Shown here in pieces: positions 33,722 to 42,346 of a stretch of DNA of 64,000 nt. A program made the translations under genes and the position numbers. The notes under the pieces were generated by a model. That model did not search any database, was not told the DNA's origin, and worked only from the letters and a program-made list of their open reading frames with translations. Origin of the DNA: Desulfarculaceae bacterium (GTDB lineage: Bacteria > Desulfobacterota > Desulfarculia > Desulfarculales > Desulfarculaceae); the NCBI GenBank assembly GCA_020444545.1, contig JAHLKT010000004.1, positions 650,336 through 714,335 of the forward strand, given 5' to 3'. How positions within the stretch are numbered: the stretch's first letter is position 1; every line of letters starts with the position of its first letter.

Positions 33722-34732
33722 CTACTTGTGGCCGAGCAGGGACTTGGCCATGTCCAGCACCGCGGTGCCGGGCAGACCCTTGGCGTTCATGTCCTTGGCC
33801 CACTTCACCCAGATCTTGCGGGAGTCCGTCTTCCACTTGGCCAGCTCGGCCGGGGGCAGGGTCAGAACCTTCACGCCCTTGGCCACGGCCTTCTTCTTGT
33901 CGATGATCTCGGCGTCGTCAAAGGCCTTGCCCGCGGCGCGGCACATGGCCAGGCCGGTGGTCTCGTTGATGGCCTTCTGCACGTCGGCGGGCAGGGAGTC
34001 GAACTTGCGCTTGTTCATGACGATGGCCATGTTGAGCGAGTACAGGGTGCAGGTGGTGGCGTAGCGCACCACGTCGTCCTGCTTGAAGGCCACTAGGCCC
34101 TCGTAGGAGATGGCGGTGCCGTCGATGACGCCGCGCTCCAGGGCGGTGTACACGCTGGGCACGGGCATGAACACGGGGGTGGCGCCCAGCATGGTGAGGC
34201 TCTGGTTAACAAAGGGGTTGGAGCAGCGGATCTTCATGCCGTTGAGGTCGGCCAGGGTCTTGACCGGCTTCTTGGTGGTGAAGATCTGGGCCGGGCCGTG
34301 CTGGAAGAGCCACAGCACCTTCACGTCCTTGAACTCTTTTTGCAGGTACTTCTCGTAGACCTTCCACAGGGCCACGCTCACCTGCTCGGAGGTGGTGAAC
34401 ATGAAGGGAAGCTCGAAGACCGAAGTCAGGTTGAAGCGGCCGGGGTTGTAGGAGAGGATGGGGAAGGCGATGTCCGCGATGCCCTTGGCGGCCAGGTCGT
34501 AGTGCTCAGGCGGCTTGCCCAGGCTGGAGGCGGGGAAGATGGTGACCTTCACCTTGCCGCCGGTCATCTCGGAAAGCTTCTTGGCCCAAGGTTCGATGAC
34601 CTGCTTATGCTGCACATGGTTGGGAGCCATGAAAGAGGCCAGTTTGAGGTTGATGGTCCCTCCGGCCCAGGCGCTGCCGATCAACCCCAGGGTGAACAAT
34701 AAGGCCAGTCCCAACATCAAAGATTTTTTCAC
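33722..34732 (-). CDS. dctP: TRAP transporter solute-binding protein DctP
   Basis: 336 residues with a Sec signal peptide (about 1-24, ending AWA-GG). DctP family features: KLASFMAPNHVQHKQVIEPWA, FPASSLGKPPEHYDLAAKGIADIAF, the ligand-carboxylate Arg region GMKIRCSNPFVN, and VDGT-like GVIDGTAISYEGL. GTG start with a strong GGAGG upstream. Ligand is probably a monocarboxylate processed by the downstream acyl-CoA synthetase (context inference). Confidence 0.92.
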   Translation of the reverse strand: MKKSLMLGLALLFTLGLIGSAWAGGTINLKLASFMAPNHVQHKQVIEPWAKKLSEMTGGKVKVTIFPASSLGKPPEHYDLAAKGIADIAFPILSYNPGRFNLTSVFELPFMFTTSEQVSVALWKVYEKYLQKEFKDVKVLWLFQHGPAQIFTTKKPVKTLADLNGMKIRCSNPFVNQSLTMLGATPVFMPVPSVYTALERGVIDGTAISYEGLVAFKQDDVVRYATTCTLYSLNMAIVMNKRKFDSLPADVQKAINETTGLAMCRAAGKAFDDAEIIDKKKAVAKGVKVLTLPPAELAKWKTDSRKIWVKWAKDMNAKGLPGTAVLDMAKSLLGHK

Positions 34733-34931
34733 GTCCGTCCCTCCTTAAACCGGTTTTTAGTTGCCATGACCTCGAGCCTGTCAGGGCTTCCCTTGCGCAG
34801 GGCCTGATAATCCCCGGCGACATCTTCCCGAAGGATGATGAGGGCCTTATCGCCGCCGCGGCTCGGAGCCGCAAGAGGACATAAGGATGCGTCAAAACAG
34901 GCGGAATATGTTTGTGTGGACTCAAGATGAA

Positions 34932-34978
34932 CTTTGGTTTAATGTAGGACCAAAGATTGGTTTTACATTAAATCAAAG
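34932..34978. promoter_or_regulatory. Nested palindromic operator between dctP and the divergent FadR regulator
   Basis: Outer arms CTTTGGTTTAATGTA (34932-34946) and TACATTAAATCAAAG (34964-34978) are inverted copies with one mismatch. Inner arms ACCAA (34949-34953) and TTGGT (34957-34961) share the same centre, 34955. It can also be read as two adjacent half-palindromes, CTTTGGT-N10-ACCAAAG and a degenerate mirror copy. FadR-type GntR proteins bind short TGGT/ACCA palindromes, so this is a strong operator candidate for both promoters. Confidence 0.7.
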
Positions 34979-35010
34979 CCTTCTCTCGTGTCAATCGGCA
35001 TATTCGCATC

Positions 35011-35039
35011 TTGTAAAAAAACACCGGTTGGGCTATTAA
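35011..35039 (+). promoter_or_regulatory. Candidate promoter of the divergent FadR regulator gene
   Basis: TTGTAA, 17-base spacer, TATTAA, giving a leader of about 13 bases before the ATG. Each hexamer matches consensus at four of six positions. The rest of the 326-base gap (34733-35058) holds the operator and no gene. Confidence 0.4.
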
Positions 35040-35058
35040 TTCGATTGGATAAAGAAAT

Positions 35059-35793
35059 ATGCAAACTTTCAAACCTATTAAGCAAACCAGAATTTCCGAA
35101 GAGGTCTTGTCCCAGCTCAAGGAATCCATCCTGCGCGGCAGGTATCGGGCGGGCGACAAACTCCCCTCTGAACGGGAATTGACCGAGCAGCTTCAGGTAA
35201 GCCGGGGAGCGGTGCGCGAGGCCATCCGGGTGCTGGAGATGACCGGGTTTGTCATCATCCGCCAGGGCCCCAGCGGCGGCGCTTTTGTCACCGAAGTGAC
35301 CTCGGACCGCCTGGCCAGCGGGTTTCTGGATTTCTACCTGGCCGGCACCCTGACCATCGGAGAGGTGTGCGAGGTGCGCCTGCACGTGGAGCCCCAGGTG
35401 GCCCGTCTGGCCGCCCGCCACATCACCCCCGAGGGCGCCCTGCGCCTGCGCCAGGCCCTGGAGGCGGAGCGCATCCCCTTCCGCGACTATGACGAGCGCA
35501 TGCAGCGCCTCACCGAGGTGCACCACGTAATCAACGACCTGTGCGGCAACCACCTCTTCGAGGCCATCGTCAACTCCATGATCCAACTCACCCACGAGAT
35601 CGTGGGCGCGGTGGACCCGGCCGACCACGACCAAGTGCACACCCTGGGCGAGCACGACAAGCTGGTGGCGGCCATATTGGCGGGAGACGAGGAAGGGGCG
35701 GCCCGGACCATGTCCGAGCACGTGATCAGCTTCACCGACCGGCTGGTGCACATGGACCAGACCTACCGGACCATGCGCCAGCCGGCCTCCTGA
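35059..35793 (+). CDS. GntR-family (FadR subfamily) transcriptional regulator
   Basis: 244 residues. Winged HTH at about 10-75 (SEEVLSQLKESILRGRYRAGD, LQVSRGAVREAIRVLEMTGFV) and an FCD domain with helix residues typical of metal/carboxylate binding (VHHVINDLCGNHLFEAI, EHDKLVAAI). Divergent from dctPQM-acyl-CoA synthetase with a palindromic operator in the shared gap, so it most likely controls that operon and itself. Confidence 0.88.
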   Translation: MQTFKPIKQTRISEEVLSQLKESILRGRYRAGDKLPSERELTEQLQVSRGAVREAIRVLEMTGFVIIRQGPSGGAFVTEVTSDRLASGFLDFYLAGTLTIGEVCEVRLHVEPQVARLAARHITPEGALRLRQALEAERIPFRDYDERMQRLTEVHHVINDLCGNHLFEAIVNSMIQLTHEIVGAVDPADHDQVHTLGEHDKLVAAILAGDEEGAARTMSEHVISFTDRLVHMDQTYRTMRQPAS

Positions 35794-35872
35794 CCGGGCC
35801 TAGCCCCGGAACCTTAGCCCCCACCCCTGCTTGGTTTCGGTTCCGCGGCCTTGCCCGGCCCTATGATTCAAA

Positions 35873-37309
35873 TCAATCCTCGGCCAGATCCGCCGAGCTC
35901 ACCACGCAGAGCACCTCGGAGCGCTGATAGGGCTTGACCCCGGCCACCTCGGTGACCTGGGCCCCGCCCCGGGCGGCCGCGCCCGGCATCCGGAAGCTGG
36001 CCACGTCCACCGGCTCCACCGGGGTCTCTTTGGGAGGCTCCACCTGGGGCACCCACTCGTAGGGCACCCGGTAAGCCCGGTAGACCAGGTTGTAGGGAGT
36101 CGACTGCCCGAAGTAGGGGCTGATGTACTCCCACACCGTCTCGTGCTCCGGGGTCACCTCGATGAAGCGGCCGCCGGTGCCCTCGGTGATGAGGGTGTTG
36201 CCGTTGGGCAGGCGCTGGGCCGAGCTGACGATGGGGCTGTAGAAGCGGTTGGCGTCGAAGGGCATGCGCAGCCCCGCCTCCACCGGCGTGTACTTCCACA
36301 CGATCTCCAGGGTGGTGGGGTCGATCTCCAATACCCGCGAGTAGTCGCGCAGGGCGTTCTTGCCGCCGGTGGGCGCGCCGGGGTTGGGAGCGCCGTAGCC
36401 GGCCCAGCCGCCGTTGTCGAACACCAGGAGGTTGCCCTCGCCGGGCAGGCCCCGGGGGATCAGGTGGGCGTGGTGCTTGCCGATGATCCAGCCCAGCTTC
36501 TTTAGGGCCGGGCTGGTGTCGTAGTCCGGCCCGATGTGCCAGACCACCTTGCCCGAGGCCTTGTCGGTGATGGCGATGATGTTGGCCTCGCGGGAGGACC
36601 AGATGATGTTGTCCGGATGGAAGCGCTGGTCCCCGGCCTCGAACCACTTGTTGGGCCCCAGGGCGGACATGGAGTTCACGTGGGCCCAATCTCCCCCGCA
36701 GTTGCGCGGGTTGGGCTTGCGGTAGAGCGCGTTGCGCGCCTCCTCGCGCCAGGTGAACTCCTCGAAGTGCTCGCTGAGCACCCATTCCCAGACGATGTCG
36801 CCTTCCCAGTTGACCTCGATGAAAGAATCGTCCAACAAGACCTTGTCCGAGATCTCGGGCTCGTGCAGGTTCTTGTGGCACAGGATCAGGGTGTTGCCGC
36901 CGTCGGCGCGGGGGTCCATGCCCGGGGCGTAGTAGCCCACGGGGTTGCCCTCGCGCTGGAAGTCGTGGTGGTTGCGGGCCATCCAGCGCGGCTCCTCGCC
37001 CGGGTCCTCCACGTACTCATACTGGTCGAAACTCCAGACGACCTTGCCTTCCCAGTCCACCTGCACCACGTCCAGGAAGTCCTGCATGCCGTACTTGGTG
37101 TTGCGCTCGCCGGTGGCCCCCATGACGTAACCGCCGGGCAGAATCTTGTTGGGCAGGCCGTGCAGGCCCTTCCACAGCTTCACCTCGCCGCCGTTCATGT
37201 CTATGAGCAGGGCGCCCAGCTCCTTGGCCTGGAATATGGTGTAGCCGTTCCAGCAGCGTTCGGGATCGTAGATGGTGGTCCCGGTGGGATAGATGCTCGG
37301 ATAGGTCAT
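35873..37309 (-). CDS. Arylsulfotransferase (ASST)-like protein, cytoplasmic
   Basis: 478 residues, beta-propeller type. ASST-like blades with recurring GN-L and WEGDIVWEW/GKVVWHIG turns and conserved His segments GGDWAHVNSMSA, KHHAHLIPRG and LLVFDNGG, plus NGNTLITEGTGGRFIEV. Known bacterial ASST transfers sulfuryl groups between phenols through a His and is periplasmic; this protein has no signal peptide, so function may differ. It overlaps the upstream gntR stop as ATGA and is last in an operon with TRAP and TAXI genes. A decayed paralogue of its C-terminus lies at 48504-48722. Confidence 0.75.
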   Translation of the reverse strand: MTYPSIYPTGTTIYDPERCWNGYTIFQAKELGALLIDMNGGEVKLWKGLHGLPNKILPGGYVMGATGERNTKYGMQDFLDVVQVDWEGKVVWSFDQYEYVEDPGEEPRWMARNHHDFQREGNPVGYYAPGMDPRADGGNTLILCHKNLHEPEISDKVLLDDSFIEVNWEGDIVWEWVLSEHFEEFTWREEARNALYRKPNPRNCGGDWAHVNSMSALGPNKWFEAGDQRFHPDNIIWSSREANIIAITDKASGKVVWHIGPDYDTSPALKKLGWIIGKHHAHLIPRGLPGEGNLLVFDNGGWAGYGAPNPGAPTGGKNALRDYSRVLEIDPTTLEIVWKYTPVEAGLRMPFDANRFYSPIVSSAQRLPNGNTLITEGTGGRFIEVTPEHETVWEYISPYFGQSTPYNLVYRAYRVPYEWVPQVEPPKETPVEPVDVASFRMPGAAARGGAQVTEVAGVKPYQRSEVLCVVSSADLAED

Positions 37310-38058
37310 GCTTGCTCCTCGTTGGCTGCATCCGCGCCGCCCAGGCCGTTGCCCCCGAACTGCTTCTGCCAGTCGTCAAAGGCCGGCTTTACCATCAGCA
37401 AATGGTCGTGCATGAGCCGCTGGGCGCCCTCGGGATCGCGCTGGGTTAATTTGTCCAAGATGGCGGGGTGGGTGACGATGTCGTGGTAGAGCCGGTCCTT
37501 GTGGCGCAGGCGCAACACCATCTCCTCGGTGAAGTCCAGGTAGATGTTCACCTGCATGGCGAACAGGGGGTTGTGCGAGGCCTCGGCCACCAGGCGGTGG
37601 AAGCCGATCTGCCAGCGCACGTACTCGTCGGTCTGTTTTTTGGGCTGGATCTCGGGCTCCAAATAGGAGCCCATCTTGCGCAGGTCGTCCTCGGTGGCCC
37701 TATGCGCGGCCAGGGCGGTGACCGCCGGCTCGATGACCAGGCGCACCTCGATGAGGTGGGCCGGGCGCACCTTGCCCAGGCTGGCCACGTCGCGCATCAC
37801 CGAGGTGACCGCGTCGTGGCTCATCTCCTGCACGAAGGCCCCGCCGTGGGCCCCGCGCTTGACCTCCACCAGCCCCGACCTCTTCAGGTCCCAGATCGCT
37901 TCGCGCACGATGATCCGGCTGGTGCCGAAGGACTCGGCCAGCTCCCTTTCGTTGGGCAGCCTCTGGCCGGGCTGGTATTCGCCGCTGAAGATGGACTTGC
38001 GCAACTGGCGGGACACCTGCAAGAAACGCCGGGACTTGTCTATCGGTTTGAAGCTCAT
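37306..38058 (-). CDS. GntR-family (FadR subfamily) transcriptional regulator
   Basis: 250 residues. HTH QLRKSIFSGEYQPGQRLPNE and FGTSRIIVREAIWDLKRSGLV, then FCD ligand domain (GFHRLVAEASHNPLF). ATG chosen at MSFKPIDKSR; further upstream is the intra-operon gap with a hairpin. It lies inside the TRAP-TAXI-gntR-ASST operon, so it is probably autoregulating. A likely operator is at 41111-41130 before the first gene. Confidence 0.88.
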   Translation of the reverse strand: MSFKPIDKSRRFLQVSRQLRKSIFSGEYQPGQRLPNERELAESFGTSRIIVREAIWDLKRSGLVEVKRGAHGGAFVQEMSHDAVTSVMRDVASLGKVRPAHLIEVRLVIEPAVTALAAHRATEDDLRKMGSYLEPEIQPKKQTDEYVRWQIGFHRLVAEASHNPLFAMQVNIYLDFTEEMVLRLRHKDRLYHDIVTHPAILDKLTQRDPEGAQRLMHDHLLMVKPAFDDWQKQFGGNGLGGADAANEEQA

Positions 38059-38119
38059 TGAGCGCACCCTCTCTTGCTTGGCGTCCTGTCCTTTAAAAAA
38101 ACCTTCGCCCACCGCCCAA

Positions 38120-38149
38120 GGGGCCGGCCACGCCGTGGCGGCCGGCCCC
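38120..38149 (-). other. GC-rich intra-operon stem-loop after the second TAXI gene
   Basis: Perfect 10-bp stem GGGGCCGGCC/GGCCGGCCCC with ten-base loop, starting 17 bases after the TAXI stop codon. A T7 run on the minus strand (38101-38095) is 18 bases beyond the stem, too far for a classical terminator. Partial termination or message stabilisation is likely. Confidence 0.55.
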
Positions 38150-38165
38150 GGGCGTGGGTTGCTTA

Positions 38166-39182
38166 CTACTTGGAGCCGGCGGGAACCTTGATTCCCTGCT
38201 GCTCGTAATACTTGAGAGCCCCCGGGTGCAGCTGCATGCCGCCGTTGCGCACCGCGTACTTCATGGTCAGGTGCTTGAGCCAGGGGTGGGTCTTTATGTT
38301 CTTCTTGGCCTCCTCCCAAAACAGCTTGGTGAGTTCGTAGGCCGTGGCGTCGGACATCTTGTCGTTCACGGCCACGCCCACGATGGAGCCCAGGGTGTAG
38401 ATGGTGTCCTTGTTGTTCACGCCCTTGCCGTAGATGCCCGCCGGAATGATGCCCACTTCGCGGCCGATCTTGGTGGTGGCCTTGATGGCCGCGGGGTTGG
38501 CGTCGTATTCCTTCTTGGTCAGGCCCAGCAGGTGCAGCTCGGAGGTGAGGGCCAGCTGCTCGACCTGGGGGAAGGGGGCGATGCCGCCGACCACGTACAC
38601 GTCGAACTGGCGGTCCTGGAAGCCCTGGAAGGCCGAGGACCAGCTACCCTTGACATTGTCGAAGTCCTTGTTGGGCTTGTAGCCGGTGGTGGCCTCCACC
38701 CATTCCCGCGCCGCGTTCCAGGCGCCGCCGCCGGGAGGGCCCAAAAAGACGCGCTTGCCCTTGATGTCCTTGAGGGTCTTGATGCCCGCGTCGGCGTAGG
38801 TGACGACGTGGTACTGGCCGTAGGGGAACCAGAACAGCAGGCGCAGGTTCTGGGCCAGCTTGGGAGCGGCGCTCAGCTTCTTGTACATGGCCTTCTGCTT
38901 CTTCATGAAGAAGTAGATGACCGGGTTGGTCATGCACAGGTCGATCTTGCCCTTGGCCAGGTCGATCATGTGCTTGGTGGCCGCGCCGGTGGCGTCCACC
39001 TTGATTTGCAGCTTGTCCTGGGCCTGGTTGATCATGGTGGCCATGGTGGTCATGGTCAGATAGGCCGAGGAGCCCGGCGAGATGGTGGCCATCTTGAGCG
39101 TCTGGGACGCCTGGGCCGGGATGGCCAGGGTCAGCAGCAGCGCCCCGGCCAGGATCAGCCGTTTGAATGGTTTCTTACCCAT
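38166..39182 (-). CDS. TAXI-family TRAP transporter solute-binding protein
   Basis: 338 residues; signal peptide MGKKPFKRLILAGALLLTLA to about residue 25 (AQA-S). Mature start SQTLKMATISPGSSAYLTM, with TMINQAQDKLQIKVDATGAA, LKDIKGKRVFLGPPGGGAWN and C-terminal MQLHPGALKYYEQQG, all TAXI-like. GGAGG precedes the ATG. Pairs with the fused permease 17 bases upstream in the operon. Ligand unknown; ASST as neighbour suggests a phenol or sulfated organic anion. Confidence 0.9.
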   Translation of the reverse strand: MGKKPFKRLILAGALLLTLAIPAQASQTLKMATISPGSSAYLTMTTMATMINQAQDKLQIKVDATGAATKHMIDLAKGKIDLCMTNPVIYFFMKKQKAMYKKLSAAPKLAQNLRLLFWFPYGQYHVVTYADAGIKTLKDIKGKRVFLGPPGGGAWNAAREWVEATTGYKPNKDFDNVKGSWSSAFQGFQDRQFDVYVVGGIAPFPQVEQLALTSELHLLGLTKKEYDANPAAIKATTKIGREVGIIPAGIYGKGVNNKDTIYTLGSIVGVAVNDKMSDATAYELTKLFWEEAKKNIKTHPWLKHLTMKYAVRNGGMQLHPGALKYYEQQGIKVPAGSK

Positions 39183-39199
39183 GTTGCCCTCCTTACAGT

Positions 39200-41065
39200 T
39201 TAGTTAGCCGAGGAATATTGCGGCCCGCGCCGGGACCGCAGATTCAATATCAGGCATACGGCCAATATGGCCCCTCCGGCCAGGCCGGATGGCACGCCCG
39301 GAACGATAAGCAAAACCGCCGACAGCAGGCGCGCCGCCCGCTGCCAGATGGGCAGCTTGTTCCATTCCCAGCCCCCCAGCCCGGTGGCGATGCCCCAGGT
39401 GGCGACGAAGAACACGAACAAGGCCCAGAGCAGGCCGAACAGGTTGAAGTCGTCCAACACCAACAAGAGATCCGGGTGGAAGACGAACAGGTAGGGGATG
39501 ATGAAGCCGGCGATGGCCAGGCGGGTGGCCTGGAAGCCGGTTTCCATGGGGTTGGCCTCGGCGATGGGGGCCGCGGCGAAAGCGGCCAGGGCCACCGGCG
39601 GAGTGACCACGCTGAGCACCCCGAAGTACACCACGAACAGGTGGGCCGCCATGAGCGAGAGCCCCAGCTTGTGCAGCACCGGCCCCAGCACGATGGCGAT
39701 CATCAGGTAAGCCGCGCCGGTGGGCACGCCCATGCCCATGACCAGGCAGGAGAGCATGACGAACACCAGGGCCAGCCACAGGTTGCTGGAGGCCACCGAC
39801 AAGACCGACTCGGCGAACATGAGACCGATGCCGGTCATGTTGATCACCCCGATGACGAAGCCGATGGCGCTGACGATGACGATGAGCACCGCGCAGGTCT
39901 TGCCCGAGGCCACCAGGGCCTTCCACCACTGGTCAGGCTTGCGGAACTTGGGGAACAGGAGCAGGCTGAGCACGAAGGCGGCGATCAGGGCGTAGAACCC
40001 GGCGTTCTGGGCGGTGCGCCCGGTGATCAACACCGCGATGATTACCCCCAAGGGCACCACCAGGGCCAGGCTCTTGAGCAGGTCGTCCTTGGTAAGGGCG
40101 ACGCGCTGCTCCTTGGGCAGGGCCTCCACCCCCAGCCGCTTGGCCTCGATGAACACCACGATGAACAGCGAGCTGTAGTACATGATCGAGGGGATCAGGG
40201 CGGCCACGATGATCTTGAGGTAGGGAATGCCCGTGATATCGGCCATGAGGAATGCCACCACCCCCATCACCGGGGGCATGATCTGACCGCCGGTTGAGGC
40301 GGCTGCCTCCACCGCGCCGGCGAAGGCGGGCCGGAACCCGATCTTCTTAATGATGGGAATGGTGAACACCCCGGTGGAAACCACGTTGGCCACGGCGGTG
40401 CCCGACAGGGAGCCGAACAGGGCCGAGGCGGCCACGGCGGCGTGGGCCGGTCCGCCGGCGAAGCGGCCGGTGGCGGCCATGGCTATGCGCAAGAGCACCG
40501 CCCCCGCGCCGGATTGCTGCAACACCGCGCCGAAGACGATGAACACCAGCACCGTGCGGCTGACCACCTCCACCGGCCGGCCGAAGACCCCGTCGGTGGA
40601 GAACCACAGGTTCTCCATGGCGTGCTTCCAGCCCACCCCGGACCCGCCCACCGCCGGGGGCAGCAGCAGATAGGCTCCCGCCAGCACCACCACCGCCACC
40701 ATGGGGACGCCGAAGAAGCGGTAGCTCAGGTAGCTGATCAGGATGATGGCCACCCAGGCGAAGGAGTTGCGCCACAGGCTGATGTCGATGATGTTGATCT
40801 CCTGCTCGAACATCACCAGGCCCCACTCCCAGAAGATGTAGAGCAAGACCAGGGCCATGATGCCGTGCAGGGTCAGGACGGCGGGGTTGGGGTCCTTGCC
40901 GCCGGCGGATTGCTTTAGGCGGAACAGGCAGATGAGCAGGGCCAGCAGCACGGTGAGCCCCGAGACCACCACCATATCGAACACGCCGATGGCGGCCACC
41001 ACCACCGCGAACAGGGCCATCCCGGCGCAGAGCAGGTCGCCGGTGATTGCGATGCTACGCTTCAC
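39200..41065 (-). CDS. TRAP transporter permease, fused small and large subunits (4TM/12TM)
   Basis: 621 residues, inner membrane, some 15-16 hydrophobic helices. DctM-type signatures GGQIMPPVMGVVAFLM and MGMGVPTGAAYLMIAIV. A GTG at 41065 with GGAGG 6 bases upstream gives MKRSIAITGDLLCAG; the alternative TTG start further out has no ribosome site. First gene of its operon, followed by its TAXI protein. Confidence 0.9.
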   Translation of the reverse strand: MKRSIAITGDLLCAGMALFAVVVAAIGVFDMVVVSGLTVLLALLICLFRLKQSAGGKDPNPAVLTLHGIMALVLLYIFWEWGLVMFEQEINIIDISLWRNSFAWVAIILISYLSYRFFGVPMVAVVVLAGAYLLLPPAVGGSGVGWKHAMENLWFSTDGVFGRPVEVVSRTVLVFIVFGAVLQQSGAGAVLLRIAMAATGRFAGGPAHAAVAASALFGSLSGTAVANVVSTGVFTIPIIKKIGFRPAFAGAVEAAASTGGQIMPPVMGVVAFLMADITGIPYLKIIVAALIPSIMYYSSLFIVVFIEAKRLGVEALPKEQRVALTKDDLLKSLALVVPLGVIIAVLITGRTAQNAGFYALIAAFVLSLLLFPKFRKPDQWWKALVASGKTCAVLIVIVSAIGFVIGVINMTGIGLMFAESVLSVASSNLWLALVFVMLSCLVMGMGVPTGAAYLMIAIVLGPVLHKLGLSLMAAHLFVVYFGVLSVVTPPVALAAFAAAPIAEANPMETGFQATRLAIAGFIIPYLFVFHPDLLLVLDDFNLFGLLWALFVFFVATWGIATGLGGWEWNKLPIWQRAARLLSAVLLIVPGVPSGLAGGAILAVCLILNLRSRRGPQYSSAN

Positions 41066-41365
41066 GGCTGGCCTCCGCCGGGCGCGGGCGGCTTTGGAAG
41101 GCCCGGAGCGTGGTTGAACCAAGGTTTGGTGAGCGATCCGAACAGGGGGCAGGGGGACGGGTCAAAGATGTGGGAAACCTTCCCATGCGCCGCGCGATCA
41201 TGCTTGCCTCCGGCTACCCAAGGTGATGAGCTATGGGTAATGGGTTACCAATTAAAAAGGGTAGTTGTCAATGGGAAAATGCGGCCTTTGAGCCGCCGCG
41301 CAGGCGCCTGGATTAATTGATGGTTTTTTGCCCGCCCCGGCCGGAGCCCGTGCGTCTTTGCCGGA
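41066..41365. other. Intergenic region upstream of the TAXI/ASST operon
   Basis: 300 bases between lipA and the TRAP permease, both on the minus strand. It holds the operator described at 41111-41130 and must hold the operon promoter, which I cannot place. No gene and no clear lipA terminator are seen. Confidence 0.4.
41111..41130. promoter_or_regulatory. Candidate FadR-type operator upstream of the TAXI/ASST operon
   Basis: Two overlapping palindromes: TGGTT-G-AACCA (41111-41121) and ACCAA-GGT-TTGGT (41118-41130). The second has the same ACCAA-N3-TTGGT form as the inner arms of the operator at 34949-34961. It lies about 46-65 bases before the permease start codon. Confidence 0.6.
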
Positions 41366-42244
<879 letters not shown>

Positions 42245-42346
42245 GCTGATCCCTTTCATCGGGCGTCTAGAACCCGGGCGGCGCGGCGGCCGCCCGGACA
42301 AAGCTCAACTATGATCCCGGCGTCCGGGTTTGCCAAGCCTGGCGCC

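Noticed and set aside
35794..35872. Possible bidirectional terminator between the two convergent genes
   Set aside because: Short inverted repeats (CCGGG/CCCGG, GGAACC/GGTTCC) are present but without a compact stem or T tract on either strand.
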